Source: Anaerovorax sp. IOR16
Lineage (GTDB): Bacteria > Bacillota > Clostridia > Peptostreptococcales > Anaerovoracaceae
Direction: 5' to 3'
NCBI RefSeq assembly: GCF_017168145.1
Contig: NZ_JADQTL010000009.1
Coordinates: forward strand, 1,120,799-1,184,798
DNA: 64,000 nt
Of this stretch, positions 53,872 to 64,000 are shown one piece after another. The translations under genes were made by a program, and so were the position numbers. A model generated the notes under the pieces. It was not told the origin of the DNA and made no database searches. It was given only the letters and a program-made list of their open reading frames with translations. The first letter of the stretch is position 1; every line of letters begins with the position of its first letter.

Positions 53872-53912
53872 GAATTGAATTAGGGTGAAGCGACTCCACC
53901 CTAACTCAATTC
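53872..53912 (-). terminator. Attenuating hairpin between livK and livH
   Basis: A 16-bp stem with one mismatch (53872-53887 with 53897-53912) is followed on the - strand by TTATTAAAATATTTC, a weak T-run. Partial termination or RNA protection here would make binding protein exceed permease. Confidence 0.75.
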
Positions 53913-53990
53913 TTTAACTAGCCTACGCCAGATGTCATATTCGTTATTTTTTAAGTGTACCCGTTAAATTCATATTTTTAATCTTCTACC

Positions 53991-55160
53991 TTATAACCCA
54001 ACCTTTTCAGAAGAAGACTGTACGCCATCGGTAAGTTTAATTACAACGATGGACTTCACTGGATTGTGATTCTCATCCATACTGAAAGAACCAGTTACAC
54101 CTGCAAAATCTTCAGTTGCAGCAAGTGCTTCTTTAATTTTTTCTGGATTTGCTTCTCCAGCTCTAGTGATTGCATCAACAATGAATTTACCACAGTCATA
54201 GCCAAGTGCATTGAAGGCATCTGGATCTCTATCAAACTTTGCCTTAAAAGCTTCTATGAATGCCGTTACTGCAGGATCTTCATCCAACGAAGAATAGTGG
54301 TTGGAATAATATACATCGTTTAACGCAGCTGTTCCTGCTAAATCCGTTAATTTTGGAGAGTCGAATCCATCTGCGCCAAGTACTGGTGCTGTAATTCCTA
54401 AGTCACGAGCTTGCTTGATGATTAATCCAGCTTCTTGGTAATAGCCTGGTAAGAAAATAACATCATAGGATTCTTTTTTAATCTTAGTTAAAATGGCATT
54501 GAAATCTTTATCGTTTTGTGCATAAGCTTCTTCTGCTACAATTTCTCCACCATTTTTCTCAAATGTTGCACGGAAGTTTTCTGCCAATCCAGCTGCATAA
54601 TCACTGGAGCTGTCTTTCACAATTACAGCCTTTGTTGCCGCTAATTTATCCTTAGCATAGGTAGCCATTGCTGTACCCTGGAAGGAATCACTGAAGCATA
54701 GACGGAAAACATAATCCTTTACACCGTCCTTACCCACAGTTACATCATCCGCAGTAGCAGAACCGGAAAGAACCGGAATACCATACTGTGTAGCAATTGG
54801 CTCTTCTGCTTTAAAGTTTCCAGAAGTTGCAGGTCCGATTACAGCGACTACACCATCTTGTGACATCAATTTAGTCGCTACCGATACAACCTCAGCCGCA
54901 TCTGACTTGTTATCAACTTCTACTAATTCAACCTGTTTGCCAAGAACGCCACCAGCTGCATTGATTTCTTCGATAGCTAATTTAATGCCATCAACAGAAC
55001 TCTGACCATATGTAGCAACACCACCAGATAATTCATAATTGAGACCAATCTTAATTGTGTCACTTTCTGCGCTACCATTATTGGCATCACCACCACAGCC
55101 GGCTAGTGCCATGCTCAACACCAGTGTAAACACTAGTGCAACTCTCATAAATTTTTTCAT
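53991..55160 (-). CDS. livK: Branched-chain amino acid-binding lipoprotein LivK-like
   Basis: 389 residues. Lipoprotein signal peptide with lipobox MALAGCGG (Cys 22), then a type I periplasmic-binding fold (IKIGLNYELSGGVATYGQSSVDG to the end) as in Leu/Ile/Val receptors: SVATKLMSQDGVVAVIGPATSGN, DSSSDYAAGLAENF, YYQEAGLIIKQARDLG. It captures amino acids outside the membrane and delivers them to LivHM. First gene of the operon, behind a consensus promoter. The exact ligand cannot be read from sequence. Confidence 0.93.
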   Translation of the reverse strand: MKKFMRVALVFTLVLSMALAGCGGDANNGSAESDTIKIGLNYELSGGVATYGQSSVDGIKLAIEEINAAGGVLGKQVELVEVDNKSDAAEVVSVATKLMSQDGVVAVIGPATSGNFKAEEPIATQYGIPVLSGSATADDVTVGKDGVKDYVFRLCFSDSFQGTAMATYAKDKLAATKAVIVKDSSSDYAAGLAENFRATFEKNGGEIVAEEAYAQNDKDFNAILTKIKKESYDVIFLPGYYQEAGLIIKQARDLGITAPVLGADGFDSPKLTDLAGTAALNDVYYSNHYSSLDEDPAVTAFIEAFKAKFDRDPDAFNALGYDCGKFIVDAITRAGEANPEKIKEALAATEDFAGVTGSFSMDENHNPVKSIVVIKLTDGVQSSSEKVGL

Positions 55161-55210
55161 TGGAAATACACCACCTTTTTCAAAATTGATTTATTTTTTA
55201 AATTGTTCTT

Positions 55211-55239
55211 ATAATATCCTTTTTTTATGGTAATGTCAA
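55211..55239 (-). promoter_or_regulatory. liv operon promoter
   Basis: On the - strand TTGACA (55234-55239) and TATTAT (55211-55216) are separated by exactly 17 bases, 50 bases before livK. Confidence 0.8.
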
Positions 55240-55301
55240 CATATATTTTTATATTTTTTTGTTTTAAAACAACAATTAATTTATAATTTCAAAAATTAAA
55301 A

Positions 55302-55387
55302 AAAGCTACAATATTAAAAAGTAGCTTTACAATATTATCTACATAATAAAAAAGCACTTTACCTTAAAAAGTTTTAAGGTAAAGTGC
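55302..55387 (-). terminator. Tandem terminators after hppA
   Basis: First GCACTTTACCTT/AAGGTAAAGTGC (55354-55365 with 55376-55387), then AAAGCTAC/GTAGCTTT (55302-55309 with 55321-55328). On the - strand both are followed by T-runs, insulating hppA from liv. Confidence 0.85.
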
Positions 55388-55436
55388 CAATGAATTTATA
55401 ATATAATTCTTATTTGATTGCTCTGTCAATTAAGCT

Positions 55437-57464
55437 TTATAGAATTCCACCAATAGATAGGAATAATGGAGCAAATACAACAGCTACAATCGTCATTAAC
55501 TTAATTAAGATATTAATGGATGGACCGGAAGTATCCTTGAACGGATCACCTACTGTGTCACCAACAACAGCAGCTTTATGAGTTTCGCTTCCTTTTCCAC
55601 CATAATTACCAGCTTCAACATACTTCTTAGCATTGTCCCAAGCACCACCTGCATTTGCCATCATGATAGCAAGAAGTACACCCGCAGCCAATGCACCGGC
55701 AAGCATACCGCCTAAAGCTGCAGGTCCCATAATGATACCAACTGCCAAAGGAGCGATTACTGCCAATAAACCAGGAGCTACCATTTCTTTCAATGCAGCA
55801 CCAGTAGAAATATCAACACAACGAGCATAATCTGGCTTTGTAGTTCCTTCCATGATGCCCTTGTTTTCTCTAAACTGTCTTCTAACTTCTTCAATCATTT
55901 GATTTGCAGCTTTACCTACAGAATTCATAGTTAAAGCGGAGAATAAGAATGGAAGCATTGCTCCAATAAACAAACCAGCAATTACAAACGGATCAAGTAA
56001 GTCAATCTTATCTAACTTAACAAGCTGAGAATAAGATGCAAATAATGCCAATGCAGTCAATGCAGCAGATCCAATTGCAAATCCTTTACCGATTGCAGCA
56101 GTTGTGTTACCAACAGAGTCTAATGTATCCGTGATTTCTCTGACTTCATGAGGAAGCTCAGACATTTCAGCGATACCACCAGCATTATCGGATACCGGAC
56201 CATATGCGTCTACTGCAACAGTCATACCTGCTGTGGAAAGCATACCAACAGCAGCAAGAGCGATACCATAAAGTCCTGCTGTTGCATTTGCAACTAAAAT
56301 GCCAACTGCAACGATGATAATTGGCCATACGGTGGAAAGCATACCAACACCAAGTCCACTAATAATTGTAGTTGCTGCTCCAGTCTGAGACTGCTCAGCA
56401 ATTTTCTTAACAGAGTTATAATCTGCAGATGTATAAATTTCTGTAATTTTTCCGATTGCAGTACCTACAACCAAACCGGAAACAATGGCAATTGCACAGT
56501 TATAATTGTTAAAGAACATCTTACTCATGATAAAAGATGCAATAATTACAAGTACTGCACTCAAATAAGTTCCCATGTTCAATGCAGAAGCCGGGTTTGA
56601 TTTCTCATCGCCTTTTACAAACATAATTCCAACGATAGAGGCTAAAATACCTACTGCAGAAAGTACAAGCGGGAATACAGAACCTAAAAATGGATCCAAT
56701 TCAAAAGCGCTGCCAAATGCAGGAGTAATGCTTGGAATAACGACAGCTAATGTAATAGCAGAAATGATAGAACCAACATAAGATTCAAACAAGTCAGAAC
56801 CCATACCAGCAACGTCACCAACATTATCACCAACGTTATCTGCAATTACAGCCGGATTTCTTGGATCATCTTCCGGAATACCAGCTTCTACTTTACCTAC
56901 AAGGTCAGCACCAACGTCAGCAGCTTTTGTATAGATACCACCACCGACACGACCAAACAATGCCATAGATGATGCACCAAGCCCAAATCCAGTGATTACT
57001 TCTGCACTGTCTACACCTAAAAGAACGAAAACTCCGCCAATACCTAAAAGTCCAAGACCTACTACACAAAGACCCATAACGGCACCACTACGGAAAGCTA
57101 CTTTTAACGCTTTGTTCATGCCGCCTTCACGAGCCGCATTTGCAGTTCTTACATTTCCCTTAGTAGCAACTCTCATACCACAGTACCCTGCAAGTACAGA
57201 AAATAATGCACCAATTAAATAAAGTACTGCTGTAGTCCAATTATGAAGACCAACTCCTAAAACAATAAATAATACCACGATTACAATGACCATTGTCTTG
57301 TATTCTCTATTCAGGAATGCCATCGCACCCTCACGAATGTATCCAGCGATTTCCTTCATACGATCGGTACCTTCGTCTACCTTACTAATCCATGCAGATA
57401 AACCATAAGCAACAATCAGAGCAAATATGCCGACCACAGGGGCGGCAAATTTTAATGCTTCCAT
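55437..57464 (-). CDS. hppA: Membrane-bound ion-pumping pyrophosphatase
   Basis: I start at ATG 57464 ([17 protein letters not shown]), with GGAGG upstream; an ATG at 57503 lies before the site. 675 residues with about sixteen membrane helices. Pyrophosphate-binding motifs: [29 protein letters not shown] with [19 protein letters not shown], and [22 protein letters not shown]. The motif [11 protein letters not shown] has Ala where potassium-independent enzymes have Lys, so it is the potassium-dependent type, pumping sodium and/or protons. It recovers energy from pyrophosphate. Confidence 0.96.
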   Translation of the reverse strand: MEALKFAAPVVGIFALIVAYGLSAWISKVDEGTDRMKEIAGYIREGAMAFLNREYKTMVIVIVVLFIVLGVGLHNWTTAVLYLIGALFSVLAGYCGMRVATKGNVRTANAAREGGMNKALKVAFRSGAVMGLCVVGLGLLGIGGVFVLLGVDSAEVITGFGLGASSMALFGRVGGGIYTKAADVGADLVGKVEAGIPEDDPRNPAVIADNVGDNVGDVAGMGSDLFESYVGSIISAITLAVVIPSITPAFGSAFELDPFLGSVFPLVLSAVGILASIVGIMFVKGDEKSNPASALNMGTYLSAVLVIIASFIMSKMFFNNYNCAIAIVSGLVVGTAIGKITEIYTSADYNSVKKIAEQSQTGAATTIISGLGVGMLSTVWPIIIVAVGILVANATAGLYGIALAAVGMLSTAGMTVAVDAYGPVSDNAGGIAEMSELPHEVREITDTLDSVGNTTAAIGKGFAIGSAALTALALFASYSQLVKLDKIDLLDPFVIAGLFIGAMLPFLFSALTMNSVGKAANQMIEEVRRQFRENKGIMEGTTKPDYARCVDISTGAALKEMVAPGLLAVIAPLAVGIIMGPAALGGMLAGALAAGVLLAIMMANAGGAWDNAKKYVEAGNYGGKGSETHKAAVVGDTVGDPFKDTSGPSINILIKLMTIVAVVFAPLFLSIGGIL

Positions 57465-57535
57465 TTTAACTTTGTCCTCCTTCAACTGTTTGTTTTTGTA
57501 CAACTTGTACCATTAAAATGTGCGCTAACCAAAAG

Positions 57536-57563
57536 ATTAAGAGGCGCAAACACACCTCTTAAT
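57536..57563 (-). terminator. secG terminator
   Basis: ATTAAGAGG (57536-57544) pairs with CCTCTTAAT (57555-57563); on the - strand CTTTTGGTT follows. Confidence 0.65.
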
Positions 57564-57600
57564 ATTGTCAGCAAAAATATTTTGTTTTTCCGTCCTGTCC

Positions 57601-57831
57601 TTATTCAAATGCTACCAATACCAGCGAGCATATAATAAAGACTATTGCAGCAGCGGTGCTTATCTTACTTAGAATCGCCTCATAGCCCTGGCTCTTCTTT
57701 TTTCCGAAAAGCTGCTCCGCACCACCACCGATGGAACCGGAAAGGCCTGCGCTGTTACCTGATTGCAACAAAATGCTTCCAATCAATACAACACTGACAA
57801 TTAAAAGTACAATCTTTAAGAATAAATCCAC
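57601..57831 (-). CDS. secG: Preprotein translocase subunit SecG
   Basis: 76 residues from GTG 57831, with AGGAGGTG upstream. Two membrane segments around the typical loop LLQSGNSAGLSGSIGGGAEQLFGKKKSQGYE. SecG assists SecYE in protein export. It follows eno as in many Firmicutes, here with its own promoter in the gap. Confidence 0.96.
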   Translation of the reverse strand: MDLFLKIVLLIVSVVLIGSILLQSGNSAGLSGSIGGGAEQLFGKKKSQGYEAILSKISTAAAIVFIICSLVLVAFE

Positions 57832-57863
57832 CTTCGCACCTCCTCTGTTAGATTAACTATTTG

Positions 57864-57892
57864 AGTTTATCATATTATCAAGCAAAAATCAA
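57864..57892 (-). promoter_or_regulatory. Likely secG promoter
   Basis: On the - strand TTGATT, 17 bases and TGATAAACT (extended -10) lie about 35 bases before secG. The rest of the eno-secG gap shows nothing else. Confidence 0.55.
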
Positions 57893-57963
57893 CACAAATT
57901 CCCTGAATTTCCACAATCATCGAGAAAAAATGTAAATCTAACAAAACAAAATATTATTATATT

Positions 57964-59310
<1,347 letters not shown>

Positions 59311-60057
59311 TTAAAAATCTACAATTTGAATAAAATCTTCCGGCTTTAAGCTGGCACCACCAACCAATGCACCATCAATCTCTTCCATATTCATTAGTTC
59401 AGTTGCATTGGAAGGTTTTACACTTCCTCCATATTGAATGATAACTTCTTCAGAAACCTCATCTCCATAAAGCTCTTCAATCGACGTACGAATCAAACCA
59501 CACATTTCGTTCGCTTGTTCTGGAGTCGCTGTTCTTCCGGTTCCAATTGCCCATATTGGTTCATATGCAACTACAAGTTTCACTATCTGCTGTGCAGTAA
59601 GCCCCTTTAAATCTTCTTTCATTTGTATACGAACGACATCTAGTGCTAGTCCGTCATCTCTTTGTTCTAAGGTTTCCCCTACACAAAGAATCGGCGTAAT
59701 ATTATGTTCAAAACACTTATGTAATTTTTTATTAACCGTTTCATCGGTTTCGCAAAAATATTGACGACGTTCGGAATGCCCAATAATACAATAATCAATA
59801 CCAATTTCATTCAGCATAGCTGCGGATATTTCTCCCGTATAAGCACCATTTTCTTCAAAATGCATATTTTGAGCCCCCAACTTAATGGAAGTTCCTGAAA
59901 AAGCTTCCTTCAAGGCAGCAAGCTGCGTAAACGGCGCACAAATAGCTGTTTTCACATCGGTATCTTTATATAACTCGCGAAACACGGTTGCAAACGCAAC
60001 CGCATCCTTTGTTGTCTTAAACATTTTCCAATTGCCGGCTATAAAAGGCGTTCTCAT
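59311..60057 (-). CDS. tpiA: Triosephosphate isomerase
   Basis: I start at ATG 60057 (MRTPFIAGNWKMFKTT), which has AGGAGG; upstream in-frame codons lie inside pgk. 248 residues with the substrate Lys in GNWKM, catalytic His in IIGHSERR, Glu in VAYEPIWAIGTG and the phosphate loop GGSVKPSN. It interconverts dihydroxyacetone phosphate and glyceraldehyde 3-phosphate. It begins 10 bases after pgk. Confidence 0.98.
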   Translation of the reverse strand: MRTPFIAGNWKMFKTTKDAVAFATVFRELYKDTDVKTAICAPFTQLAALKEAFSGTSIKLGAQNMHFEENGAYTGEISAAMLNEIGIDYCIIGHSERRQYFCETDETVNKKLHKCFEHNITPILCVGETLEQRDDGLALDVVRIQMKEDLKGLTAQQIVKLVVAYEPIWAIGTGRTATPEQANEMCGLIRTSIEELYGDEVSEEVIIQYGGSVKPSNATELMNMEEIDGALVGGASLKPEDFIQIVDF

Positions 60058-60067
60058 GATTTTCCTC

Positions 60068-61255
60068 CTATTTATCCTGTAATACAGCAACTCCCGGAAG
60101 TTCCTTGCCTTCTAAAAATTCTAAAGAAGCACCACCACCGGTAGAAATATGTGTCATTTTTTCTTCCATTCCAAATTGTTTTACCGCAGCTGCAGAATCA
60201 CCACCGCCAATGATAGTAACTGCATCACTCTTCGCCATTGCTTCTGCAATGGCCTTTGTTCCTTCTGCAAATTTCGGCATTTCAAAAACACCTACCGGTC
60301 CATTCCAAATGATAGTTTTAGCTTCTGATATCATATTTGAAAAAATATCAATACTCTTTTTCCCGATATCCATACCCATAGAGTCGCTCGGAATCTGATC
60401 CATTTCATAAATTGTCGATGGAGAATCATTTTTAAATTCTTTTGCAACACGAATGTCGACAGGCAGCTGCAATTTGACTCCTTTTTCCTTTGCCTTATTC
60501 ATTAAGGATGATGCTAACTCAACTTTATCCGCTTCCAAAATGGAAGTTCCAATTTCATAGCCTAAGGCATTAAAGAAAGTATACGCCATCCCGCCTGCAA
60601 TAATTAGACTATCAACTTTATCTAATAAATTTTCGATAACTGATATTTTATCGCTGACCTTTGCTCCTCCCATAATTGCAAGGAAAGGACGCTCTGGCTT
60701 TTCAACTGCATTTCCTAAAAACTGAATCTCTTTTTCAATTAAAAATCCGGATACAGCAGGAATAAACGATGCAATTCCAGCCGTTGAAGAGTGCGCTCTA
60801 TGTGCGGTTCCAAAAGCATCATTTACAAAAATGTCAGCAAGCTGTGCAAGTTCTTTGGAAAAGCCTTCTCCGTTTTTCGTCTCTTCTTTCCGATATCTCA
60901 CATTTTCAAGAAGCATAACATCTCCAGCCTGTAAAGCCTCTGCATTTTTTTTCACTTCATCATTTACAACCTCTGGGACAGATGAAAATTTTACTTCTTT
61001 TCCCAAAAGTTCGCATAAACGCTTTGCAACTGGTTTTAAAGAATACTTTGGATTTGACTCACCATCCGGTCTACCTAAATGAGACATAAGAATTACTTTT
61101 GCCCCTTGCTGAATCAAGTAATTTACCGTTGGCATTGCACTAGTGATACGGATGTCGTCGGTAATGGTCCCTTCGTCATTCAATGGTACGTTAAAATCAC
61201 AACGTACGATGACATGTTTTCCTTTTACATCAATATCCCTGACTGTTTTTTTCAT
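60068..61255 (-). CDS. pgk: Phosphoglycerate kinase
   Basis: 395 residues. The signature [13 protein letters not shown] is at the N-terminus; the nucleotide-binding domain has [10 protein letters not shown] and [15 protein letters not shown]. It makes ATP from 1,3-bisphosphoglycerate. It lies 30 bases after gap in the same operon. Length is normal for a stand-alone enzyme, not fused to tpiA as in some bacteria. Confidence 0.98.
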   Translation of the reverse strand: MKKTVRDIDVKGKHVIVRCDFNVPLNDEGTITDDIRITSAMPTVNYLIQQGAKVILMSHLGRPDGESNPKYSLKPVAKRLCELLGKEVKFSSVPEVVNDEVKKNAEALQAGDVMLLENVRYRKEETKNGEGFSKELAQLADIFVNDAFGTAHRAHSSTAGIASFIPAVSGFLIEKEIQFLGNAVEKPERPFLAIMGGAKVSDKISVIENLLDKVDSLIIAGGMAYTFFNALGYEIGTSILEADKVELASSLMNKAKEKGVKLQLPVDIRVAKEFKNDSPSTIYEMDQIPSDSMGMDIGKKSIDIFSNMISEAKTIIWNGPVGVFEMPKFAEGTKAIAEAMAKSDAVTIIGGGDSAAAVKQFGMEEKMTHISTGGGASLEFLEGKELPGVAVLQDK

Positions 61256-61285
61256 TTCTTTCCTCCATTTAATTAGTACTGCATT

Positions 61286-62296
61286 TTATAATCCTTTTGT
61301 GATCACGTATTGAATTAAATCGACCACACGGTTAGAATAGCCCCATTCATTGTCATACCACGAAAGAATCTTAACCATATTATCACCTAACATCATAGTC
61401 GCTTGTGAGTCAATAATGGAAGATCGATCATCTTGCTTAAAATCAATGGAAACCAAAGATTCTTCGCAGAAACCTAAAATACCTTTCAGCTCATTCTCTG
61501 CAGCACTCTTTAAGACTGCATTTACTTCCTTTACATCTGTACTTCTTCCAAGCTCTATAACAATGTCAACAACGGAAACAGCAGGTGTGGGTACACGAAG
61601 TGCCATACCATTTAATTTTCCGGCTAACTGAGGTAAAACAAGCGATACAGCTCTCGCTGCACCTGTTGTTGTGGGAATCATAGAAAGACAAGCAGCCCTT
61701 GATCTTCTTAAGTCTCTATGTGGAAGATCTAAAATTCTTTGATCATTCGTATAAGAATGTACTGTTGTCATAAGTCCCTTTTTTATTTCAAATTCTTTGT
61801 CAATTACTTTCGCAAACGGTGCAAGACAATTTGTCGTACAAGAAGCATTTGAAATAATATGATGCTCAGTTGGATCATACTTCTCTTCATTTACTCCCAT
61901 AACAATCGTAATGTCTTCATCGGTAGCCGGGGCAGAAATTACAACTTTCTTTACACCTGCCTTAATGTGCTTTTCAGCGCCCGCTCTCTTTGTAAAGATA
62001 CCGGTTGCTTCCAATACAACTTCTACGCCAAGCTCCTTCCATGGAATGTTTTCAGGATCTTTTTCCGCATATACTTTGATTTCTTTTCCATTTACAATCA
62101 TGGAATCTTCTGTTGCTTCAACAGTGCCATGAAACTTTCCAAAACAACTATCATACTTTAAAAGATGTGCAAGTGTTGACGGTGTTGTCAGATCATTGAT
62201 AGCGACAATCTCATAATCAACATTCTTATCCTGTGCAATTTTAAAGGCATTTCTTCCAATTCTTCCGAATCCATTGATTCCTACTTTTGTCTTCAT
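61286..62296 (-). CDS. gap: Glyceraldehyde-3-phosphate dehydrogenase
   Basis: 336 residues. NAD-binding [13 protein letters not shown] at the start, the catalytic Cys in [12 protein letters not shown], His in [10 protein letters not shown], and [12 protein letters not shown] near the end. It oxidises glyceraldehyde 3-phosphate with NAD. It starts 36 bases after rpoN, with no room for a separate promoter of usual size, so read-through from rpoN or a promoter inside it is expected. Confidence 0.98.
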   Translation of the reverse strand: MKTKVGINGFGRIGRNAFKIAQDKNVDYEIVAINDLTTPSTLAHLLKYDSCFGKFHGTVEATEDSMIVNGKEIKVYAEKDPENIPWKELGVEVVLEATGIFTKRAGAEKHIKAGVKKVVISAPATDEDITIVMGVNEEKYDPTEHHIISNASCTTNCLAPFAKVIDKEFEIKKGLMTTVHSYTNDQRILDLPHRDLRRSRAACLSMIPTTTGAARAVSLVLPQLAGKLNGMALRVPTPAVSVVDIVIELGRSTDVKEVNAVLKSAAENELKGILGFCEESLVSIDFKQDDRSSIIDSQATMMLGDNMVKILSWYDNEWGYSNRVVDLIQYVITKGL

Positions 62297-62331
62297 CCTT
62301 TGTACCTCCCTAATCCTCTAGGTTATATTAC

Positions 62332-63768
62332 CTAGTAACGCTTTCTTTTTGAGGAAGAAAGAATGTGCATTTCATCTCGATATTTTGCGACGGTTCTTCT
62401 TGAAATGTCAATTCCTCTTTCTTTAAGTAATTCTACCATGGCTTGATCACTATATGGTGTTTTTGGGTCTTCGCTATCTACGATTTCCTTTATAAAAGTT
62501 TTTATACTTTCCGATGCAATTCCTTCACCACTGCTGGCTGAAACGCCGCTAGTAAAGAAATATTTAATCTCAAACACCCCTCTAGGGCTTTGCATATATT
62601 TCCCGTTAATGGAACGACTTACGGTGGATTCATGAATCCCCACCTCGTCTGCGATTTGTTTTAAAGTTAAAGTCTTAAGATGTTTTTGACCTTGTTCAAA
62701 AAAATCCACTTGATATTTTACTACCGCACTTACTACGTTATAAATGGTTTGCCTTCTTTGTTCAATGCTCTTAATAAGCCAAAGCGCTGAATTTAAACGG
62801 CTGGTTAAAAACTTTGAAATACTGGACTCTTTATCCGATTGTGTAAGCATTTTTTGATAATAACTGCTTATATTCAAACGTGGCGCTGTACTATCATTAA
62901 CCGTAATTATATATTCACCATCCACTTTTTCTACTGTTACGTCCGGAACAATATAACGAGTCTCTTGCGCAGAACCGAATTGTCTTCCCGGTTTCGGTTC
63001 TAAAGATTTTATTAAGTCACAAATCTCCTGCACTTCTTTAACCGATAAATTTACTGCTTTTGCAATGGCACAAAGACGATTTCCAGCTAAATCTTCCAAA
63101 TGATTCTCAACAATTTTATCGATTACCGGACTATCGTTTCCCTGACTATGCAATTGTATTTTCAAACATTCAATTAAATCTCTTGCAGCAACTCCCGTAG
63201 GTTCAAAGCCCTGTAAAATCCTAAGAACCTCTTCCACCTTATCAGGTATAATTGAAAATTGCTTTGCAATTTCCTCAACACTCTGTGTTAAATATCCGTT
63301 CTCATCGAGCCCTTCAATCATATATTTAGCTAACATACGGCAACTTTTTCTCATAGAAACAAATTGCAGTTGAAACATTAAATGCTCTGTAAGTGTGATA
63401 TCCGAAGAAACAAATTGTTCAAAAGAATACTCTTCTTTCCCTGAGCTACCATATTCCCACTGTTTGTAACTGATGTCATCGTATTCTCTTTCTTTAAAAT
63501 GTTCGGCCCAATCAAATTCTTCGTCCTTTTTTTTATAGTCTTTCTCATCGATGCTCCGATCCATTTCATTATCAGAATCTCCTGCACGTTCTTTTGCTTC
63601 ATAATGATTACCATCAATTTCTAAAATAGGGTTGATGAGTAATTGTTCTTCCACATAAGTATCCAGTTCCTGGGTATTAAACTGCAATATCTGAATGGCT
63701 TGAATCAGTTCAGGAGTCATTACTAGTTTCTGTGATTGTTCAATTGTTAAGTCATAACCAAGTCTCAT
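62332..63768 (-). CDS. rpoN: RNA polymerase sigma-54 factor
   Basis: 478 residues. Region I is Gln/Leu-rich (LTIEQSQKLVMTPELIQAIQILQFNTQEL) and contacts activators; the core-binding part follows (about 110-290). The helix-turn-helix is in LKQIADEVGIHESTVSRSINGKY, and the RpoN box is ISRRTVAKYRDEM near the C-terminus. Sigma-54 needs AAA+ activators and reads -24/-12 promoters. Direct linkage to gap is like the arrangement in several Clostridia, but the usual cggR regulator is not between them. Confidence 0.97.
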   Translation of the reverse strand: MRLGYDLTIEQSQKLVMTPELIQAIQILQFNTQELDTYVEEQLLINPILEIDGNHYEAKERAGDSDNEMDRSIDEKDYKKKDEEFDWAEHFKEREYDDISYKQWEYGSSGKEEYSFEQFVSSDITLTEHLMFQLQFVSMRKSCRMLAKYMIEGLDENGYLTQSVEEIAKQFSIIPDKVEEVLRILQGFEPTGVAARDLIECLKIQLHSQGNDSPVIDKIVENHLEDLAGNRLCAIAKAVNLSVKEVQEICDLIKSLEPKPGRQFGSAQETRYIVPDVTVEKVDGEYIITVNDSTAPRLNISSYYQKMLTQSDKESSISKFLTSRLNSALWLIKSIEQRRQTIYNVVSAVVKYQVDFFEQGQKHLKTLTLKQIADEVGIHESTVSRSINGKYMQSPRGVFEIKYFFTSGVSASSGEGIASESIKTFIKEIVDSEDPKTPYSDQAMVELLKERGIDISRRTVAKYRDEMHILSSSKRKRY

Positions 63769-63838
63769 GATTCCCGTCCTTTCTTTTTATGAAAATACCA
63801 TCTAGCTTAGGTCAAGAAAAAATTTCCTTATGATATAT

Positions 63839-63847
63839 AGTATACCA
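63839..63847 (-). promoter_or_regulatory. Extended -10 promoter before rpoN
   Basis: TGGTATACT on the - strand gives an extended -10 box (TGnTATACT), 70 bases before rpoN. No good -35 box is visible. It probably drives rpoN and the glycolytic genes behind it. Confidence 0.45.
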
Positions 63848-63892
63848 CAAATTTAACGAAAAAAAAAGAATTCGTCAAATTAGCAAACCGTT

Positions 63893-64000
63893 TTAGTATT
63901 TTGCATTTTCAATAATAAAAATACCTATTTTTCGTAAATGTTCAGCTACACGTTCCATATGACCGATTAAATCTAAGTATAAAACACCGGATCCCGGAGT
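63893..64000 (-). CDS. PhoU-like domain protein, 3' end only
   Basis: The last 35 residues of a gene that begins right of the window. The stretch LYLDLIGHMERVAEHLRKI is like the final helix of PhoU domains, found in PhoU itself and at the end of sodium-phosphate cotransporters. Which of these it is cannot be told from so little sequence. Confidence 0.55.
   Translation of the reverse strand, partial: TPGSGVLYLDLIGHMERVAEHLRKIGIFIIENAKY

Overview
The window joins two kinds of DNA from a low-GC, endospore-forming Firmicute of the Clostridia type. The evidence for the host is spoIVA, a membrane pyrophosphatase, a one-directional glycolytic operon and very AT-rich intergenic DNA. Bases 1 to about 32,395 are the late (structural and lysis) half of a siphovirus-like prophage, all structural genes on the + strand. 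Bases 32,395 to 64,000 are chromosomal genes, mostly on the - strand.

The prophage runs in normal late-gene order. It starts with a scaffold-like protein (cut by the window edge), a decoration-like protein and the capsid protein. Head-tail connectors, a tail terminator and the tail tube follow. Next is a small cassette (broken GIY-YIG homing endonuclease plus RusA resolvase), then a holin and XhlA-like pair. The tape measure gene, baseplate and fibre genes, an S8-like protease and an M23 endolysin complete it. Several intrinsic-terminator-like hairpins lie inside this operon.

The tape measure gene is the most unusual locus. Its reading frame is split into three pieces by two group I introns of different type. 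Intron 1 (about 12742-14813) is IA-like and carries a 58-codon ORF and a zinc-knuckle homing endonuclease whose start codon seems mutated to ATA. Intron 2 (about 15062-20062) has a core very like the Tetrahymena-type IC introns but no recognisable homing endonuclease. It carries about 4.5 kb of cargo: a BRO-N/KilAC antirepressor operon, a ribbon-helix-helix-like regulator with a consensus promoter, a RelE/ParE toxin-antitoxin pair and a zinc-ribbon gene. An IS256-family element with an exact 8-bp target duplication sits inside one cargo gene. The inferred spliced product is 1992 residues.

The right prophage end lies inside spoIVA. The SpoIVA reading frame is normal up to residue 413 and then runs into phage DNA, losing roughly the last 80 residues of an essential sporulation protein. 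This resembles skin-type intervening elements that are excised during sporulation. The recombinase and the other half of spoIVA would lie left of the window.

The chromosomal part holds miaB, gpsA-plsY-der, an MBL-fold hydrolase and trkA-trkH with a CBS gene. It continues with a sulfur locus (YeeE/YedE transporter, CoA-disulfide reductase-rhodanese, APC permease), rnr, a small lipoprotein, and a livKHMGF branched-chain amino acid transporter ending in a CBS-ACT sensor gene. Last come hppA, secG and the glycolytic genes rpoN-gap-pgk-tpiA-eno, without gpm or cggR. A PhoU-like 3' end closes the window.
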